64,000 bases of DNA from assembly GCF_914271435.1 (NCBI RefSeq), contig NZ_CAJZAI010000020.1, positions 1 to 64,000 of the forward strand. Direction: 5' to 3'. The DNA comes from Cupriavidus laharis. GTDB lineage: Bacteria; Pseudomonadota; Gammaproteobacteria; Burkholderiales; Burkholderiaceae. Both the position numbers and the translations under genes were made by a program. Below are positions 20,840 through 29,377 of the stretch, piece after piece; within the stretch, counting starts at the first letter, position 1, and each line of letters starts with the position of its first letter. Below the pieces are notes generated by a model. That model was not told the origin of the DNA, searched no databases, and was given only the letters and a program-made list of their open reading frames with translations.

Positions 20840-21466
20840 ATGACCCCCGCCGACAAGGCACCGGCGCCGCCGGAGTTCAGTACTCGCAACGCGGCGGATC
20901 CGGCATTCTGGGACGAACGCTTCGAACAGGGCTTCACGCCCTGGGACCTGCATGGCGTGCCCGCCGAGTTCCAGCAGTTCATTGCTGGCAACCAGCCATG
21001 CCCGACGCTGGTGCCCGGCTGCGGCAACGGCTGGGAAGCGGGCTGGCTGTTCGAGCGTGGCTGGCCGGTTACGGCCATCGACTTTTCGCCGCAAGCGGTC
21101 GCCTCGGCCCGCCGCGCGCTGGGTCCGGCCGGCACGATCGTGCGCGAAGCGGATTTCTTCGCCTTCACACCGGAGCCGCGCTGCGAGCTGATCTACGAGC
21201 GCGCTTTTCTTTGTGCACTGCCGCCGATACTGCGCGAAGCCTACGGCGAGCGCGTGGCGGCATTGCTGCCGCCCGGCGGCCTGCTGGCCGGCTATTTTTT
21301 CCTGGGCGACAAGCGCGGCGGGCCGCCGTTCGCCATGCCCGCATCCGACCTCGATGACTTGCTCGGACCCGCTTTCGAGCGTATCGAGGACCGTCCTTCC
21401 GCCGCGCCGCTGCAGGTTTTTGAGGGGCAGGAGCGCTGGCAGGTCTGGCGCCGGCGGACGGACTGA
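20840..21466 (+). CDS. TPMT-family class I SAM-dependent methyltransferase
   Basis: A 208-residue thiopurine S-methyltransferase-like protein with FWDERFEQGFTPWDLHGVP near the N-terminus, SAM motif I LVPGCGNGWEAGWL and AIDFSPQAV. Bacterial members methylate thiols, selenium or tellurium compounds, or halides, so the substrate is open. The start at 20840 follows AAGGAG (20827-20832) with seven bases between, directly after ubiB, so it is probably cotranscribed. A longer frame through ubiB is a shadow and is not used. Confidence 0.87.
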   Translation: MTPADKAPAPPEFSTRNAADPAFWDERFEQGFTPWDLHGVPAEFQQFIAGNQPCPTLVPGCGNGWEAGWLFERGWPVTAIDFSPQAVASARRALGPAGTIVREADFFAFTPEPRCELIYERAFLCALPPILREAYGERVAALLPPGGLLAGYFFLGDKRGGPPFAMPASDLDDLLGPAFERIEDRPSAAPLQVFEGQERWQVWRRRTD

Positions 21467-21588
21467 GCGGCAGCACGGGTTTGCGCCGGAACAACGGCAG
21501 CCGGGCCCGACAGTGCCGGTCGCGATGCACGACCCTGGCGATTTGCCACCCGTCGGGAATTTTTTTCTTCCGCGAAGGTCTCCGTCGC

Positions 21589-21778
21589 TATAATCCGCGT
21601 TTTGATTCGGCTACGACCGCAGGCCAAGTGCGCCATCCCGCTCAGGGACAGGCGTCCCAATGCCCCTCAAGCGGCCCCGACCGATGAATTGGACTCCGGG
21701 CAGGCAGGCGCAAGACATAGCAGCCGGCCCGGCATTCGGTTTTTCGCCACAAGGGCAATTTCTGCATAGGGCAGCGGC
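21589..21778 (+). promoter_or_regulatory. Promoter -10 and long leader of the sodium:solute symporter gene
   Basis: A consensus -10 TATAAT sits at 21589-21594 with a weak -35 region. Transcription would begin near 21601 and leave a leader of about 178 bases before the ATG at 21779. The leader contains a small hairpin GGGAC/GTCCC (21645-21649 and 21654-21658). No coding potential of note is seen in 21467-21778. Confidence 0.5.
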
Positions 21779-23215
21779 ATGCTGATCTGGTTCGTCATCA
21801 TCTACTGGGTAATCTCGGTCGGCATCGGCCTGTGGGCGGCGCTGCGCGTGCGCAACACCACCGATTTCGCCGTCGCCGGTCGCAGCCTGCCGTTCTACGT
21901 CGTCACCGCCACCGTCTTCGCCACCTGGTTCGGTTCCGAAACCGTGCTGGGCATCCCCGCGGTATTCCTGAAAGAGGGCCTGTCAGGGGTCGTGTCCGAC
22001 CCGTTCGGCTCGTCGCTGTGCCTGATCCTGGTGGGCCTGTTCTTCGCGCGTCCGCTGTACCGCATGAACCTGCTTACCATCGGCGACTACTACCACAACC
22101 GCTACGGGCGGCTGGCCGAGGTGCTGACCACGCTGTGCATCGTGGTGTCGTACCTGGGCTGGGTCGCGGCGCAGATCAAGGCGCTCGGGCTGGTGTTCTA
22201 TACGGTCTCTGACGGCGCGCTGTCGCAAGAGGCCGGCATGATGATCGGCGCGGCCAGCGTGCTGGTGTACACCCTGTTCGGCGGCATGTGGTCGGTCGCC
22301 GTGACGGATTTCATCCAGATGATCATCATCGTGGTCGGCATGCTCTATATCGGCTACGAAGTCAGCGGCCAGGCCGGCGGCGTGGCGGCGGTGGTGTCGC
22401 ATGCGGCGGCGGCCGGCAAGTTCGAGTTCCTGCCTTCGCTGGACCTGGTGCAGATCATCGGGTTTTCCGCGGCGCTGTTCACCATGATGCTGGGCTCGAT
22501 TCCACAGCAGGATGTGTTCCAGCGCGTGACGTCGTCACGGACCGAGCACATCGCCGGGCGCGCGTCCGTGCTTGGCGGCGTGCTGTATTTCTTCTTTGCC
22601 TTCATTCCGATGTTCCTGGCCTACTCGGCCACGCTGATCGATCCGGACATGGTGGCGAAATACATCAATTCGGATTCCCAGCTGATCCTGCCCAGCCTGA
22701 TCCTGCAGCATGCACCGATGTTCGCGCAGGTGATGTTCTTCGGCGCGCTGCTGTCGGCCATCAAGAGTTGCGCCTCGGCTACGCTGCTGGCGCCGTCGGT
22801 GACCTTTGCCGAGAACATCCTGCGGCCGTATTTCCGCCATCTCGATGACAAGCAGTTCCTGCGCGTGATGCAGACGGTCGTGCTGGTGTTCACGGGCACC
22901 GTGACCCTGTTCGCGCTGAATTCGCACCTTTCGATCTTTCATATGGTCGAAAATGCCTACAAAGTCACGCTGGTGTCCTCATTCGTGCCGCTCGCCTTCG
23001 GCATGTTCTGGAAACCGGCCACGCGCCAGGGCGGCCTGGCGGCCATCCTGCTGGGCCTTGCGTCCTGGCTGACCTGCGAAGTCGCCTTTGCCGATGCGAT
23101 GATGCCGCCACAGATGGTCGGCCTGCTGTTCTCGATCGGCGGCATGGTGGTCGGTTCGCTGCTGCCGCAGTGGATTGCGGATCACGCGCCGGTCAAGGAA
23201 GTGCATATCGCCTGA
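21779..23215 (+). CDS. Sodium:solute symporter family protein
   Basis: A 478-residue member of the SSS family with about 13 hydrophobic segments. The first helix opens directly (MLIWFVIIYWVISVGIGLWAAL), followed by the family motifs RNTTDFAVAGRSLPFY and ATWFGSETVLGIP in the Na+-site region. YTLFGGMWSVAVTDFIQM and PQQDVFQRVTSSR are also typical. It would import an organic solute with Na+ at the inner membrane. The substrate cannot be told from sequence. It stands alone with its own promoter and long leader. Confidence 0.88.
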   Translation: MLIWFVIIYWVISVGIGLWAALRVRNTTDFAVAGRSLPFYVVTATVFATWFGSETVLGIPAVFLKEGLSGVVSDPFGSSLCLILVGLFFARPLYRMNLLTIGDYYHNRYGRLAEVLTTLCIVVSYLGWVAAQIKALGLVFYTVSDGALSQEAGMMIGAASVLVYTLFGGMWSVAVTDFIQMIIIVVGMLYIGYEVSGQAGGVAAVVSHAAAAGKFEFLPSLDLVQIIGFSAALFTMMLGSIPQQDVFQRVTSSRTEHIAGRASVLGGVLYFFFAFIPMFLAYSATLIDPDMVAKYINSDSQLILPSLILQHAPMFAQVMFFGALLSAIKSCASATLLAPSVTFAENILRPYFRHLDDKQFLRVMQTVVLVFTGTVTLFALNSHLSIFHMVENAYKVTLVSSFVPLAFGMFWKPATRQGGLAAILLGLASWLTCEVAFADAMMPPQMVGLLFSIGGMVVGSLLPQWIADHAPVKEVHIA

Positions 23216-23323
23216 TTGCCGTCCGGGGGGACGGCTCCCCCGATCCAACGATCCTGGCCCCGGCTGGCCAGGTGTGTCGCTTTGTGCCCGCATTTCCGCC
23301 CGTCAGGCAACCCCATAAAGGTT

Positions 23324-23329
23324 TATAAT
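23324..23329 (+). promoter_or_regulatory. Candidate -10 TATAAT before the FmdB gene
   Basis: A perfect TATAAT 81 bases before the ATG at 23411. The -35 at optimal spacing is poor. It would drive fmdB, the DUF502 gene and possibly aspS. Confidence 0.45.
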
Positions 23330-23410
23330 TCAAAGCTTTGCATCGTCGTGCGCGGTCGCGCGGGCGGTGCCCGCACTGTTCCGATCCAGATTTTTCGCGA
23401 AAGACACACC

Positions 23411-23740
23411 ATGCCGATCTATGCCTACCGTTGCGACGCCTGCGGCCACGGGCGCGATGTGCTGCAGAAAATGAGCGATGCCCCGCTCACCGACTGCCCG
23501 TCCTGCGGCGCTGCCGGGACCTTCAAGAAGCAGCTTACCGCGGCCGGCTTCCAGCTCAAGGGTTCGGGCTGGTACGTGACCGATTTCCGCGGCGGCAGCG
23601 GTGGCACCAGCGCCACGGCATCGTCGGGCACGGCTGCTGGCGCCGCGGCGGCGTCGACCGAATCTTCGGCCAGCACGTCGGACAGCACCACGTCGGCAGC
23701 GCCCGCGGGCGGTTGCGGCAGCGCCTGCGCCTGCCACTGA
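23411..23740 (+). CDS. FmdB-family zinc ribbon protein
   Basis: A 109-residue putative regulatory protein with an N-terminal zinc ribbon (Cys8, Cys11, Cys29, Cys32 in MPIYAYRCDACG...CPSCG) and a low-complexity Ser/Thr/Ala/Gly tail ending in the Cys-rich GGCGSACACH. Family members are widespread and of unclear function. The gene is adjacent to a DUF502 gene and aspS, an arrangement common in beta-proteobacteria. The chosen ATG starts exactly at the family N-terminus. A longer upstream frame has no family match. Confidence 0.9.
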   Translation: MPIYAYRCDACGHGRDVLQKMSDAPLTDCPSCGAAGTFKKQLTAAGFQLKGSGWYVTDFRGGSGGTSATASSGTAAGAAAASTESSASTSDSTTSAAPAGGCGSACACH

Positions 23741-23753
23741 TCGCAGGACGGCC

Positions 23754-24491
23754 GTGGTCGCAAAGAAAACTTCCGCGCTGAAGACCTGGTTCCTGACCGG
23801 GCTGCTGGTGCTCGTGCCGCTGGGCATTACGCTGTGGGTGCTCAGCCTGATCATCGGCACCATGGACCAGAGCCTGGCGCTGCTGCCGGAAGCCTGGCGG
23901 CCGGACCAGCTCCTGTTCGGCAAGCGGGTGACGGGCCTTGGCGCCATCCTGACGCTGCTGTTCATCCTGCTGGTCGGGCTGCTCGCGCACAACTTCATCG
24001 GCCAGCGCCTGGTGCGCTGGTGGGAAGCGCTGCTGGGCCATATCCCGGTGGTGGGCCCGATCTACACCAGCGTCAAGCAGGTGTCCGACACGCTGCTGTC
24101 GTCGTCGGGCAATGCGTTTCGCAAGGCGCTGCTGGTGCAGTATCCGCGTGAAGGCTCGTGGACCATCGCCTTCCTGACCGGGCGTCCAGGCGGCGACGTG
24201 CAGAACCACCTGCAGGGCGAGTACGTCAGCGTCTACGTGCCGACCACGCCCAACCCGACCTCGGGCTTCTTCCTGATGATGCCCAAGGCCGACACCATCG
24301 AACTCGACATGACCGTCGATGCCGCGCTCAAGTACATCGTTTCGATGGGCGTGGTGGCACCGGCGGAACTGCCCCGCAAGAACGGCGGCCCGAGCCGCCC
24401 GGCGGATCCCGTCGGCCCTGCCGTTGCCCCTGCCTCCGTGGCCGGGCGCGAGGCCGAGGCCGAGACGGCCGATCCTTCGCATACCAATTGA
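23754..24491 (+). CDS. DUF502 family membrane protein
   Basis: A 245-residue protein with two N-terminal membrane helices ([26 protein letters not shown] and [22 protein letters not shown]) and the DUF502 core ([36 protein letters not shown]). The tail from about 205 is Pro/Ala-rich and probably disordered. Function is unknown. The GTG at 23754 ([12 protein letters not shown]) lies 14 bases after the FmdB stop and is chosen because the helix follows at once. An earlier in-frame extension only reads through fmdB. Confidence 0.87.
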   Translation: MVAKKTSALKTWFLTGLLVLVPLGITLWVLSLIIGTMDQSLALLPEAWRPDQLLFGKRVTGLGAILTLLFILLVGLLAHNFIGQRLVRWWEALLGHIPVVGPIYTSVKQVSDTLLSSSGNAFRKALLVQYPREGSWTIAFLTGRPGGDVQNHLQGEYVSVYVPTTPNPTSGFFLMMPKADTIELDMTVDAALKYIVSMGVVAPAELPRKNGGPSRPADPVGPAVAPASVAGREAEAETADPSHTN

Positions 24492-24537
24492 TCACGGGCC
24501 GCCCGGCGGGCGGCTGCGTATTACCGGGAAATCTCCT

Positions 24538-26346
24538 ATGTCTTCCATGCGTACTCACTACTGCGGTCTGGTGACCGAACAACTCTCGGGCCAGGAAGTG
24601 GCCCTGACCGGCTGGGTCCAGCGCCGCCGCGACCATGGCGGCGTGATCTTCATCGACCTGCGCGACCGCGAAGGCCTGGTGCAGGTGGTGTGCGACCCGG
24701 ACCGCCCGGAGATGTTCAAGGCCGCGGAAGAGATCCGCAACGAGTACTGCATCCGCATCACCGGCAAGGTGCGTCCGCGCCCGGCCGGCACCGAGAATGC
24801 CAACCTGACCTCGGGCAAGATCGAGGTGCTGTGCCATGAGCTGACCGTGCTGAACCCGTCGGTCACGCCTCCGTTCCAGCTCGACGACGACAACCTGTCG
24901 GAAACCACGCGCCTCACGCATCGCGTGCTGGACCTGCGCCGCCCGCAGATGCAGTACAACCTGCGCCTGCGCTACAAGGTGGCGATGGAAGTGCGGAAGT
25001 ACCTGGACGCGCAAGGCTTCATCGACATCGAAACCCCAATGCTCGGCAAGAGCACGCCCGAAGGCGCGCGTGACTACCTCGTGCCGTCGCGCGTGAACCC
25101 GGGCCACTTCTTCGCGCTGCCGCAGTCCCCGCAGATCTTCAAGCAGATGCTGATGGTGTCGGGCTTCGACCGCTACTACCAGATCACCAAGTGCTTCCGC
25201 GACGAAGACCTGCGCGCCGACCGCCAGCCGGAATTCACGCAGATCGACTGCGAGACCTCGTTCCTGACCGAGCAGGAGATCCGTGACCTGTTCGAGGACA
25301 TGATGCGCGTGGTGTTCAAGAACGCCATCGATGTCGACCTGGACGCCAAGTTTCCCGTGATGGAGTTCCGAGAAGCCATGGCCCGCTTCGGCTCGGACAA
25401 GCCGGACCTGCGCGTGAAGCTGGAATTCACCGAGCTGACCGACGTGATGAAGGACGTCGACTTCAAGGTATTCTCGGGCCCCGCAAACAGCGACAGCGGC
25501 CGCGTGGTCGGCCTGCGCGTGCCGGGCGGCAGCGCGATTTCGCGCGGCGAGATCGATGCCTACACCCAGTTCGTCGGCATCTACGGCGCCAAGGGGCTGG
25601 CCTGGGTCAAGGTCAACGAAGTGGCCAAGGGCCGTGACGGCCTGCAATCGCCGATCGTCAAGAACCTGCATGACGCGGCGATTGCCGAGATCCTGAAGCG
25701 CACCGGCGCCCAGGACGGCGACATCATCTTCTTCGGTGCCGACAAGGCCAAGGTGGTCAACGACTCCATCGGCGCGCTGCGCCTGAAGATCGGCCACTCG
25801 GAGTTCGGCAAGGCCAGCGGCCTGTTCGAGGACGCCTGGAAGCCGCTGTGGGTGATCGACTTCCCGATGTTCGAGTACGACGAGGAAGACGCCCGCTGGG
25901 TCGCCATGCACCACCCGTTCACGAGCCCCAAGGACGAGCATATGGAGTACCTGGAGACCGATCCGGGCAAGTGCATCGCCAAGGCCTACGACATGGTGCT
26001 GAACGGCTGGGAAATGGGCGGCGGCTCGGTCCGTATCTACCGTTCGGATATCCAGAGCAAGGTGTTCCGCGCGCTGAAGATCAACGACGAAGAGGCGCGT
26101 GCCAAGTTCGGCTACCTGCTTGATGCGCTGCAATATGGCGCGCCCCCGCACGGCGGCCTGGCGTTCGGCCTGGACCGTATCGTCACCATGATGGCCGGTG
26201 CCGATTCGATCCGCGACGTGATCGCCTTTCCGAAGACCCAGCGCGCCCAGGACCTGCTGACGCAGGCGCCGAGCGCGGTCGACGAGAAGCAGCTGCGCGA
26301 GCTGCATATCCGCCTGCGCGCCGCCGAGCCGAAGACCACGGTCTGA
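24538..26346 (+). CDS. aspS: Aspartyl-tRNA synthetase
   Basis: A 602-residue class II synthetase, close to the bacterial length. The N-terminal OB anticodon-binding domain opens [32 protein letters not shown]. The catalytic core shows [39 protein letters not shown] (motif 2) and [15 protein letters not shown] (motif 3). It charges tRNA-Asp. Many beta-proteobacterial enzymes are non-discriminating and also charge tRNA-Asn, which I cannot decide here. It lies 46 bases after the DUF502 gene and is followed by a clear terminator. Confidence 0.97.
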   Translation: MSSMRTHYCGLVTEQLSGQEVALTGWVQRRRDHGGVIFIDLRDREGLVQVVCDPDRPEMFKAAEEIRNEYCIRITGKVRPRPAGTENANLTSGKIEVLCHELTVLNPSVTPPFQLDDDNLSETTRLTHRVLDLRRPQMQYNLRLRYKVAMEVRKYLDAQGFIDIETPMLGKSTPEGARDYLVPSRVNPGHFFALPQSPQIFKQMLMVSGFDRYYQITKCFRDEDLRADRQPEFTQIDCETSFLTEQEIRDLFEDMMRVVFKNAIDVDLDAKFPVMEFREAMARFGSDKPDLRVKLEFTELTDVMKDVDFKVFSGPANSDSGRVVGLRVPGGSAISRGEIDAYTQFVGIYGAKGLAWVKVNEVAKGRDGLQSPIVKNLHDAAIAEILKRTGAQDGDIIFFGADKAKVVNDSIGALRLKIGHSEFGKASGLFEDAWKPLWVIDFPMFEYDEEDARWVAMHHPFTSPKDEHMEYLETDPGKCIAKAYDMVLNGWEMGGGSVRIYRSDIQSKVFRALKINDEEARAKFGYLLDALQYGAPPHGGLAFGLDRIVTMMAGADSIRDVIAFPKTQRAQDLLTQAPSAVDEKQLRELHIRLRAAEPKTTV

Positions 26347-26365
26347 GCCGGACAGTCCTGAGCTA

Positions 26366-26395
26366 CAAAAAGCCGCGCCTTGTGCGCGGTTTTTT
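26366..26395 (+). terminator. Intrinsic terminator after aspS
   Basis: An A-run, then CCGCGC (26373-26378), loop CTTGT and GCGCGG (26384-26389), then six T (26390-26395). The A-run also makes it a possible terminator in the other direction. Confidence 0.88.
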
Positions 26396-26550
26396 CGTTT
26401 CCGGTCCCAAGTGATTCCCGCGCTGGCTGCGCGCCGAAGTTTCCATTTGTTACTGGCCGGAACATGGCCCCGGATGGCAATGTCTCTTTCTATCTTAGGC
26501 GCTGACCGAGCCCCCGCCTTGAGGTGGCCGGCGCGCGGGAGGAATATGAC

Positions 26551-27444
26551 GTGAACCTGGACACAGACCTGATCCGCCAGTTCTTGCTGGCGCATGCCGA
26601 AACGATCCTGACCTGGCTAGTTGCCGGCCTGGTGATGATGCTGCTCGCACGCTTCGAACTGCGCCGCGCGGTACGCAAGTCGGCGCAGGCCATGTCGGAA
26701 TCGGTGGCGACGACCGTGGCGGCCTGTGTGCCCGACGTTGCCCACGCCGCCGCGCAGGCGACCAGCGGCGTGCCGGCCGTGGAGCCGGTCGCATCGCAGC
26801 GCGCCGAAGCCCTGCGGCGCGTGGCGCTGGACACCGTTGCCGCCGTGATGGCGCGCGGCCGCTGGCTCGATGAACTGGGCAACCTGCGGTTGCCCGACGA
26901 CGCCTTGCTGACCGGTCAGCGCGCCGCCGGGGCCGACCCGCTGCTGGTGGTGGCACCGCAGCCCGTGGTGCAGGCCTACTTGTTCGCGCAGCGTACCTTC
27001 GAGGAAGAGGCCGCGCGCGTGCAGGACAGCCGGCGCGGCGCCCAGCGCCAGCAGGACGCCCTCCATGCACTGGAAGCCGAAGCTGCCCAGGTCGAGCAGG
27101 AGACGGCCAGCATCGTGCTGCGCTTCGAACAGGTGAATGCCCAGTCGGCGCAGGGCGGGGAAGCCGGCGACTACCAGCGCTTCCTGATTCAGAAATACAA
27201 CACGCTGGGCCAGCGCGAGAAGGAAATCGTCCAGCAGCGAGGCACGCTGCGCGAGCAGGCGCAGGCCAGTGCCGAAGACCTGGCTTTCCAGGCGCGCGAA
27301 GCCGCGCAGCGCTACCGGGAATCGCTCGCGCCGCTCATGCAGCAGCTGCGCGAGGCCTGGGGGCATGGCGACGCACCCGATGTCTTCGACACCTGGCTGC
27401 GCACCGACCCGATGCATGCCGAGGCACAACGCGACGCGGCCTGA
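26551..27444 (+). CDS. Uncharacterised membrane-anchored coiled-coil protein
   Basis: A 297-residue protein I do not recognise. One N-terminal membrane helix (ILTWLVAGLVMMLLARFEL) is followed by an Ala-rich region, a middle section LRLPDDALLTGQRAAGADPLLVVAPQPVVQAYLFAQRTFEEEAARVQD, and a long Gln/Glu/Ala-rich helical part (about 165-270) with coiled-coil character. The GTG at 26551 is chosen because GGAGG stands at 26538-26542, eight bases before it. It sits alone between the aspS terminator and nudB. A structural or cell-envelope role is only a guess. Confidence 0.7.
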   Translation: MNLDTDLIRQFLLAHAETILTWLVAGLVMMLLARFELRRAVRKSAQAMSESVATTVAACVPDVAHAAAQATSGVPAVEPVASQRAEALRRVALDTVAAVMARGRWLDELGNLRLPDDALLTGQRAAGADPLLVVAPQPVVQAYLFAQRTFEEEAARVQDSRRGAQRQQDALHALEAEAAQVEQETASIVLRFEQVNAQSAQGGEAGDYQRFLIQKYNTLGQREKEIVQQRGTLREQAQASAEDLAFQAREAAQRYRESLAPLMQQLREAWGHGDAPDVFDTWLRTDPMHAEAQRDAA

Positions 27445-27525
27445 CGGCCTGGATACGGCGGGGCATTCGCGTGGCAAGCGGGCGCGGCTGCGCTATCCTA
27501 CTGGGTGTCCATCGGACCCTGTTCC

Positions 27526-27996
27526 ATGCCCTACAAGATTCCTGAATCCGTGCTGGTCGTGATCTACACGCCAGATCTCCAAGTGCTGTTGCTGGAACGC
27601 GCCGACCGGCCGGGCTTCTGGCAGTCCGTGACGGGCAGCCTGGATACCCTTGACGAGCCCCTGTCGCTGACCGCCGCGCGGGAAGTGTTCGAAGAGACCG
27701 GCATCATCGCCGGCGAACACCAGCTCACCGACTGGCAGCACACCATCCAGTACGACATTTACCCGCAGTGGCGCCACCGGTATGCGGCGGGCGTCACGCG
27801 CAATACCGAGCATTGGTTCGGCCTGTGTGTATCCGGGCCGCTCCCCGTGACGCTGGCGCCGCGCGAGCACCTGCAGTCGCAATGGCTGCCATGGGAGGCG
27901 GCGGCGCAGCAGTGCTTTTCCAGCAGCAACGCGGAGGCAGTGCGCCAACTGGCCTGGCGCGCCGCAGGCAGGCCAGCCGTCTGTGGAGCTGGCTGA
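27526..27996 (+). CDS. nudB: Dihydroneopterin triphosphate diphosphatase (Nudix, NudB-like)
   Basis: A 156-residue Nudix hydrolase. The Nudix box reads TGSLDTLDEPLSLTAAREVFEETGI. MPYKIPESVLVVIYTPDLQVLLLERADRPGFWQSVTGSL is a characteristic NudB opening. It removes pyrophosphate from dihydroneopterin triphosphate in folate synthesis. The ATG at 27526 fits the family N-terminus better than the GTG seven codons upstream. Its stop shares a base with the start of the next gene (TGATG), so the two are coupled. Confidence 0.88.
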   Translation: MPYKIPESVLVVIYTPDLQVLLLERADRPGFWQSVTGSLDTLDEPLSLTAAREVFEETGIIAGEHQLTDWQHTIQYDIYPQWRHRYAAGVTRNTEHWFGLCVSGPLPVTLAPREHLQSQWLPWEAAAQQCFSSSNAEAVRQLAWRAAGRPAVCGAG

Positions 27997-28769
27997 TGAA
28001 GCTGCGAGTCGTCACCTACAACATCCACAAGGGCGTGACCGGCATCTCGCGCCGCCCGCGCATCCAGAACGTGCGCGCCGGGCTGCAGGCCATGGACGCC
28101 GATATCGTGTTCCTGCAGGAAGTGCAGGACCGCAACGACCGCCTGGTCGCCGCGGCACTGTTCGATCCGGATCACACGCAGCTGAACTACCTGGCCACCG
28201 ACGCGTACCCGCACTCCGTGTACGGGCGCAACGCCGTCTACGACCATGGCCACCACGGCAACGCGATCCTGTCGCGCCATCCGATCCTGATGTCGGAGAA
28301 CCTCGATATCTCCGACCACCGCTTCGAGCAGCGCGGCCTGCTGCACGCGGTGGCCGACGTGAATGGCGTGGAAGCCCATCTTATCTGCGTGCATTTCGGC
28401 TTGTTCGCGCGCAGCCGCGCCCGGCAGGCCGAGGCGCTGGTCGAGCGCGTGCGCAACGTCGTGCCGCTTTCGGCGCCACTGGTGATCGCCGGCGATTTCA
28501 ACGACTGGAACCACCGGCTCGACGCGCAGATCTGCAACACGCTGGGCGCAGTGGAAGCGTCGCATGCGCGCGGGGCACGTCTGCACACCTTTCCGAGCCA
28601 TATGCCGTGGTGGCAGCTCGACCGCATCTATGTGCGCGGCTTCGAGATCGAACGGGCGCATGCGCTGACCGGACGCGACTGGGCGCAGCGCTCCGACCAT
28701 GTGCCACTGGTGGCGGAGCTGGCGCAAAGCGCCAACAACGACAGCGCGGCCGCCGGCAAGGCTGCCTAG
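27996..28769 (+). CDS. Endonuclease/exonuclease/phosphatase family protein (YbhP-like)
   Basis: A 257-residue EEP-fold enzyme with metal-dependent hydrolase motifs: RVVTYNIHKG, VFLQEVQDRN (metal-binding Glu), VIAGDFNDWNHRLD, and RSDHVPLVAEL (catalytic Asp-His). In many proteobacteria this gene is directly beside cardiolipin synthase B, as here on the other side of mobB, which suggests a phospholipid-related role, although the substrate is unproven. Its start overlaps the nudB stop as TGATG. Confidence 0.88.
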   Translation: MKLRVVTYNIHKGVTGISRRPRIQNVRAGLQAMDADIVFLQEVQDRNDRLVAAALFDPDHTQLNYLATDAYPHSVYGRNAVYDHGHHGNAILSRHPILMSENLDISDHRFEQRGLLHAVADVNGVEAHLICVHFGLFARSRARQAEALVERVRNVVPLSAPLVIAGDFNDWNHRLDAQICNTLGAVEASHARGARLHTFPSHMPWWQLDRIYVRGFEIERAHALTGRDWAQRSDHVPLVAELAQSANNDSAAAGKAA

Positions 28770-29287
28770 CTGTTCCCGGTCTCCTCCAGCCGGCTGCGGA
28801 TGAAGTGGAAGATGGCGTCGGGATCGGCCAGGTCCAGCACCTGCAAGGACGTCATCTGCGCCACTACCGCCGGCGCATCGGTGGCAACGGCGACCACGCC
28901 GGGCACCTCATTCCATAGCGGCGCACGCCCCAGCGACGGGCGGAAGACTTCCAGTTTCGGGAAATCGCTGCGCTTGTAGCCTTCCACCAGGACGAGGTCG
29001 GTATCCGCTGGCAGCACGGCCAGCGCGTCGTCGAGCTCGGGCGATGGGATGTCCTCGGGATAGTGGCGCATCAGCGTCATGTGGCGCGCGCCGACCAGCA
29101 CCACGTTGCTGCAGCCGCCCTCGCGCATGCGCCACGAGTCCTTTCCCGGCGTGTCGGGGTCGAAGCCATGGTGCGTATGCTTGATGCCGTTGACCCGCAT
29201 GCCGCTGGCGACGAAGCGCGGGATCAGCGCGTCCAGGAGCGTGGTCTTGCCGCTGCCGGACGAGCCGGTGATGCCGAATACCTTCAC
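28766..29287 (-). CDS. mobB: Molybdopterin-guanine dinucleotide biosynthesis adaptor protein MobB
   Basis: A 173-residue P-loop GTPase with Walker A GSSGSGKTT (about residues 8-16) and the family motifs GIKHTHHGFDPDTPGKDSWR and LVLVEGYKRSDFPKLEVFRP. MobB assists MobA in forming the guanine dinucleotide molybdenum cofactor. The GTG at 29287 preceded by AAGGGA fits the usual N-terminus (VKVFGITG); a longer frame to 29368 is rejected. It is convergent with the EEP gene, and the two stop codons interlock in the sequence CTAG at 28766-28769. Confidence 0.93.
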   Translation of the reverse strand: MKVFGITGSSGSGKTTLLDALIPRFVASGMRVNGIKHTHHGFDPDTPGKDSWRMREGGCSNVVLVGARHMTLMRHYPEDIPSPELDDALAVLPADTDLVLVEGYKRSDFPKLEVFRPSLGRAPLWNEVPGVVAVATDAPAVVAQMTSLQVLDLADPDAIFHFIRSRLEETGNS

Positions 29288-29377
29288 GGTGCTATCCCTT
29301 GGTGCCTGAGTGCATCGACGATAGCAGAGATGCGCCGCACCATGTGCAGATGGCGCCGTGTGTCCCATAATCGCGTC

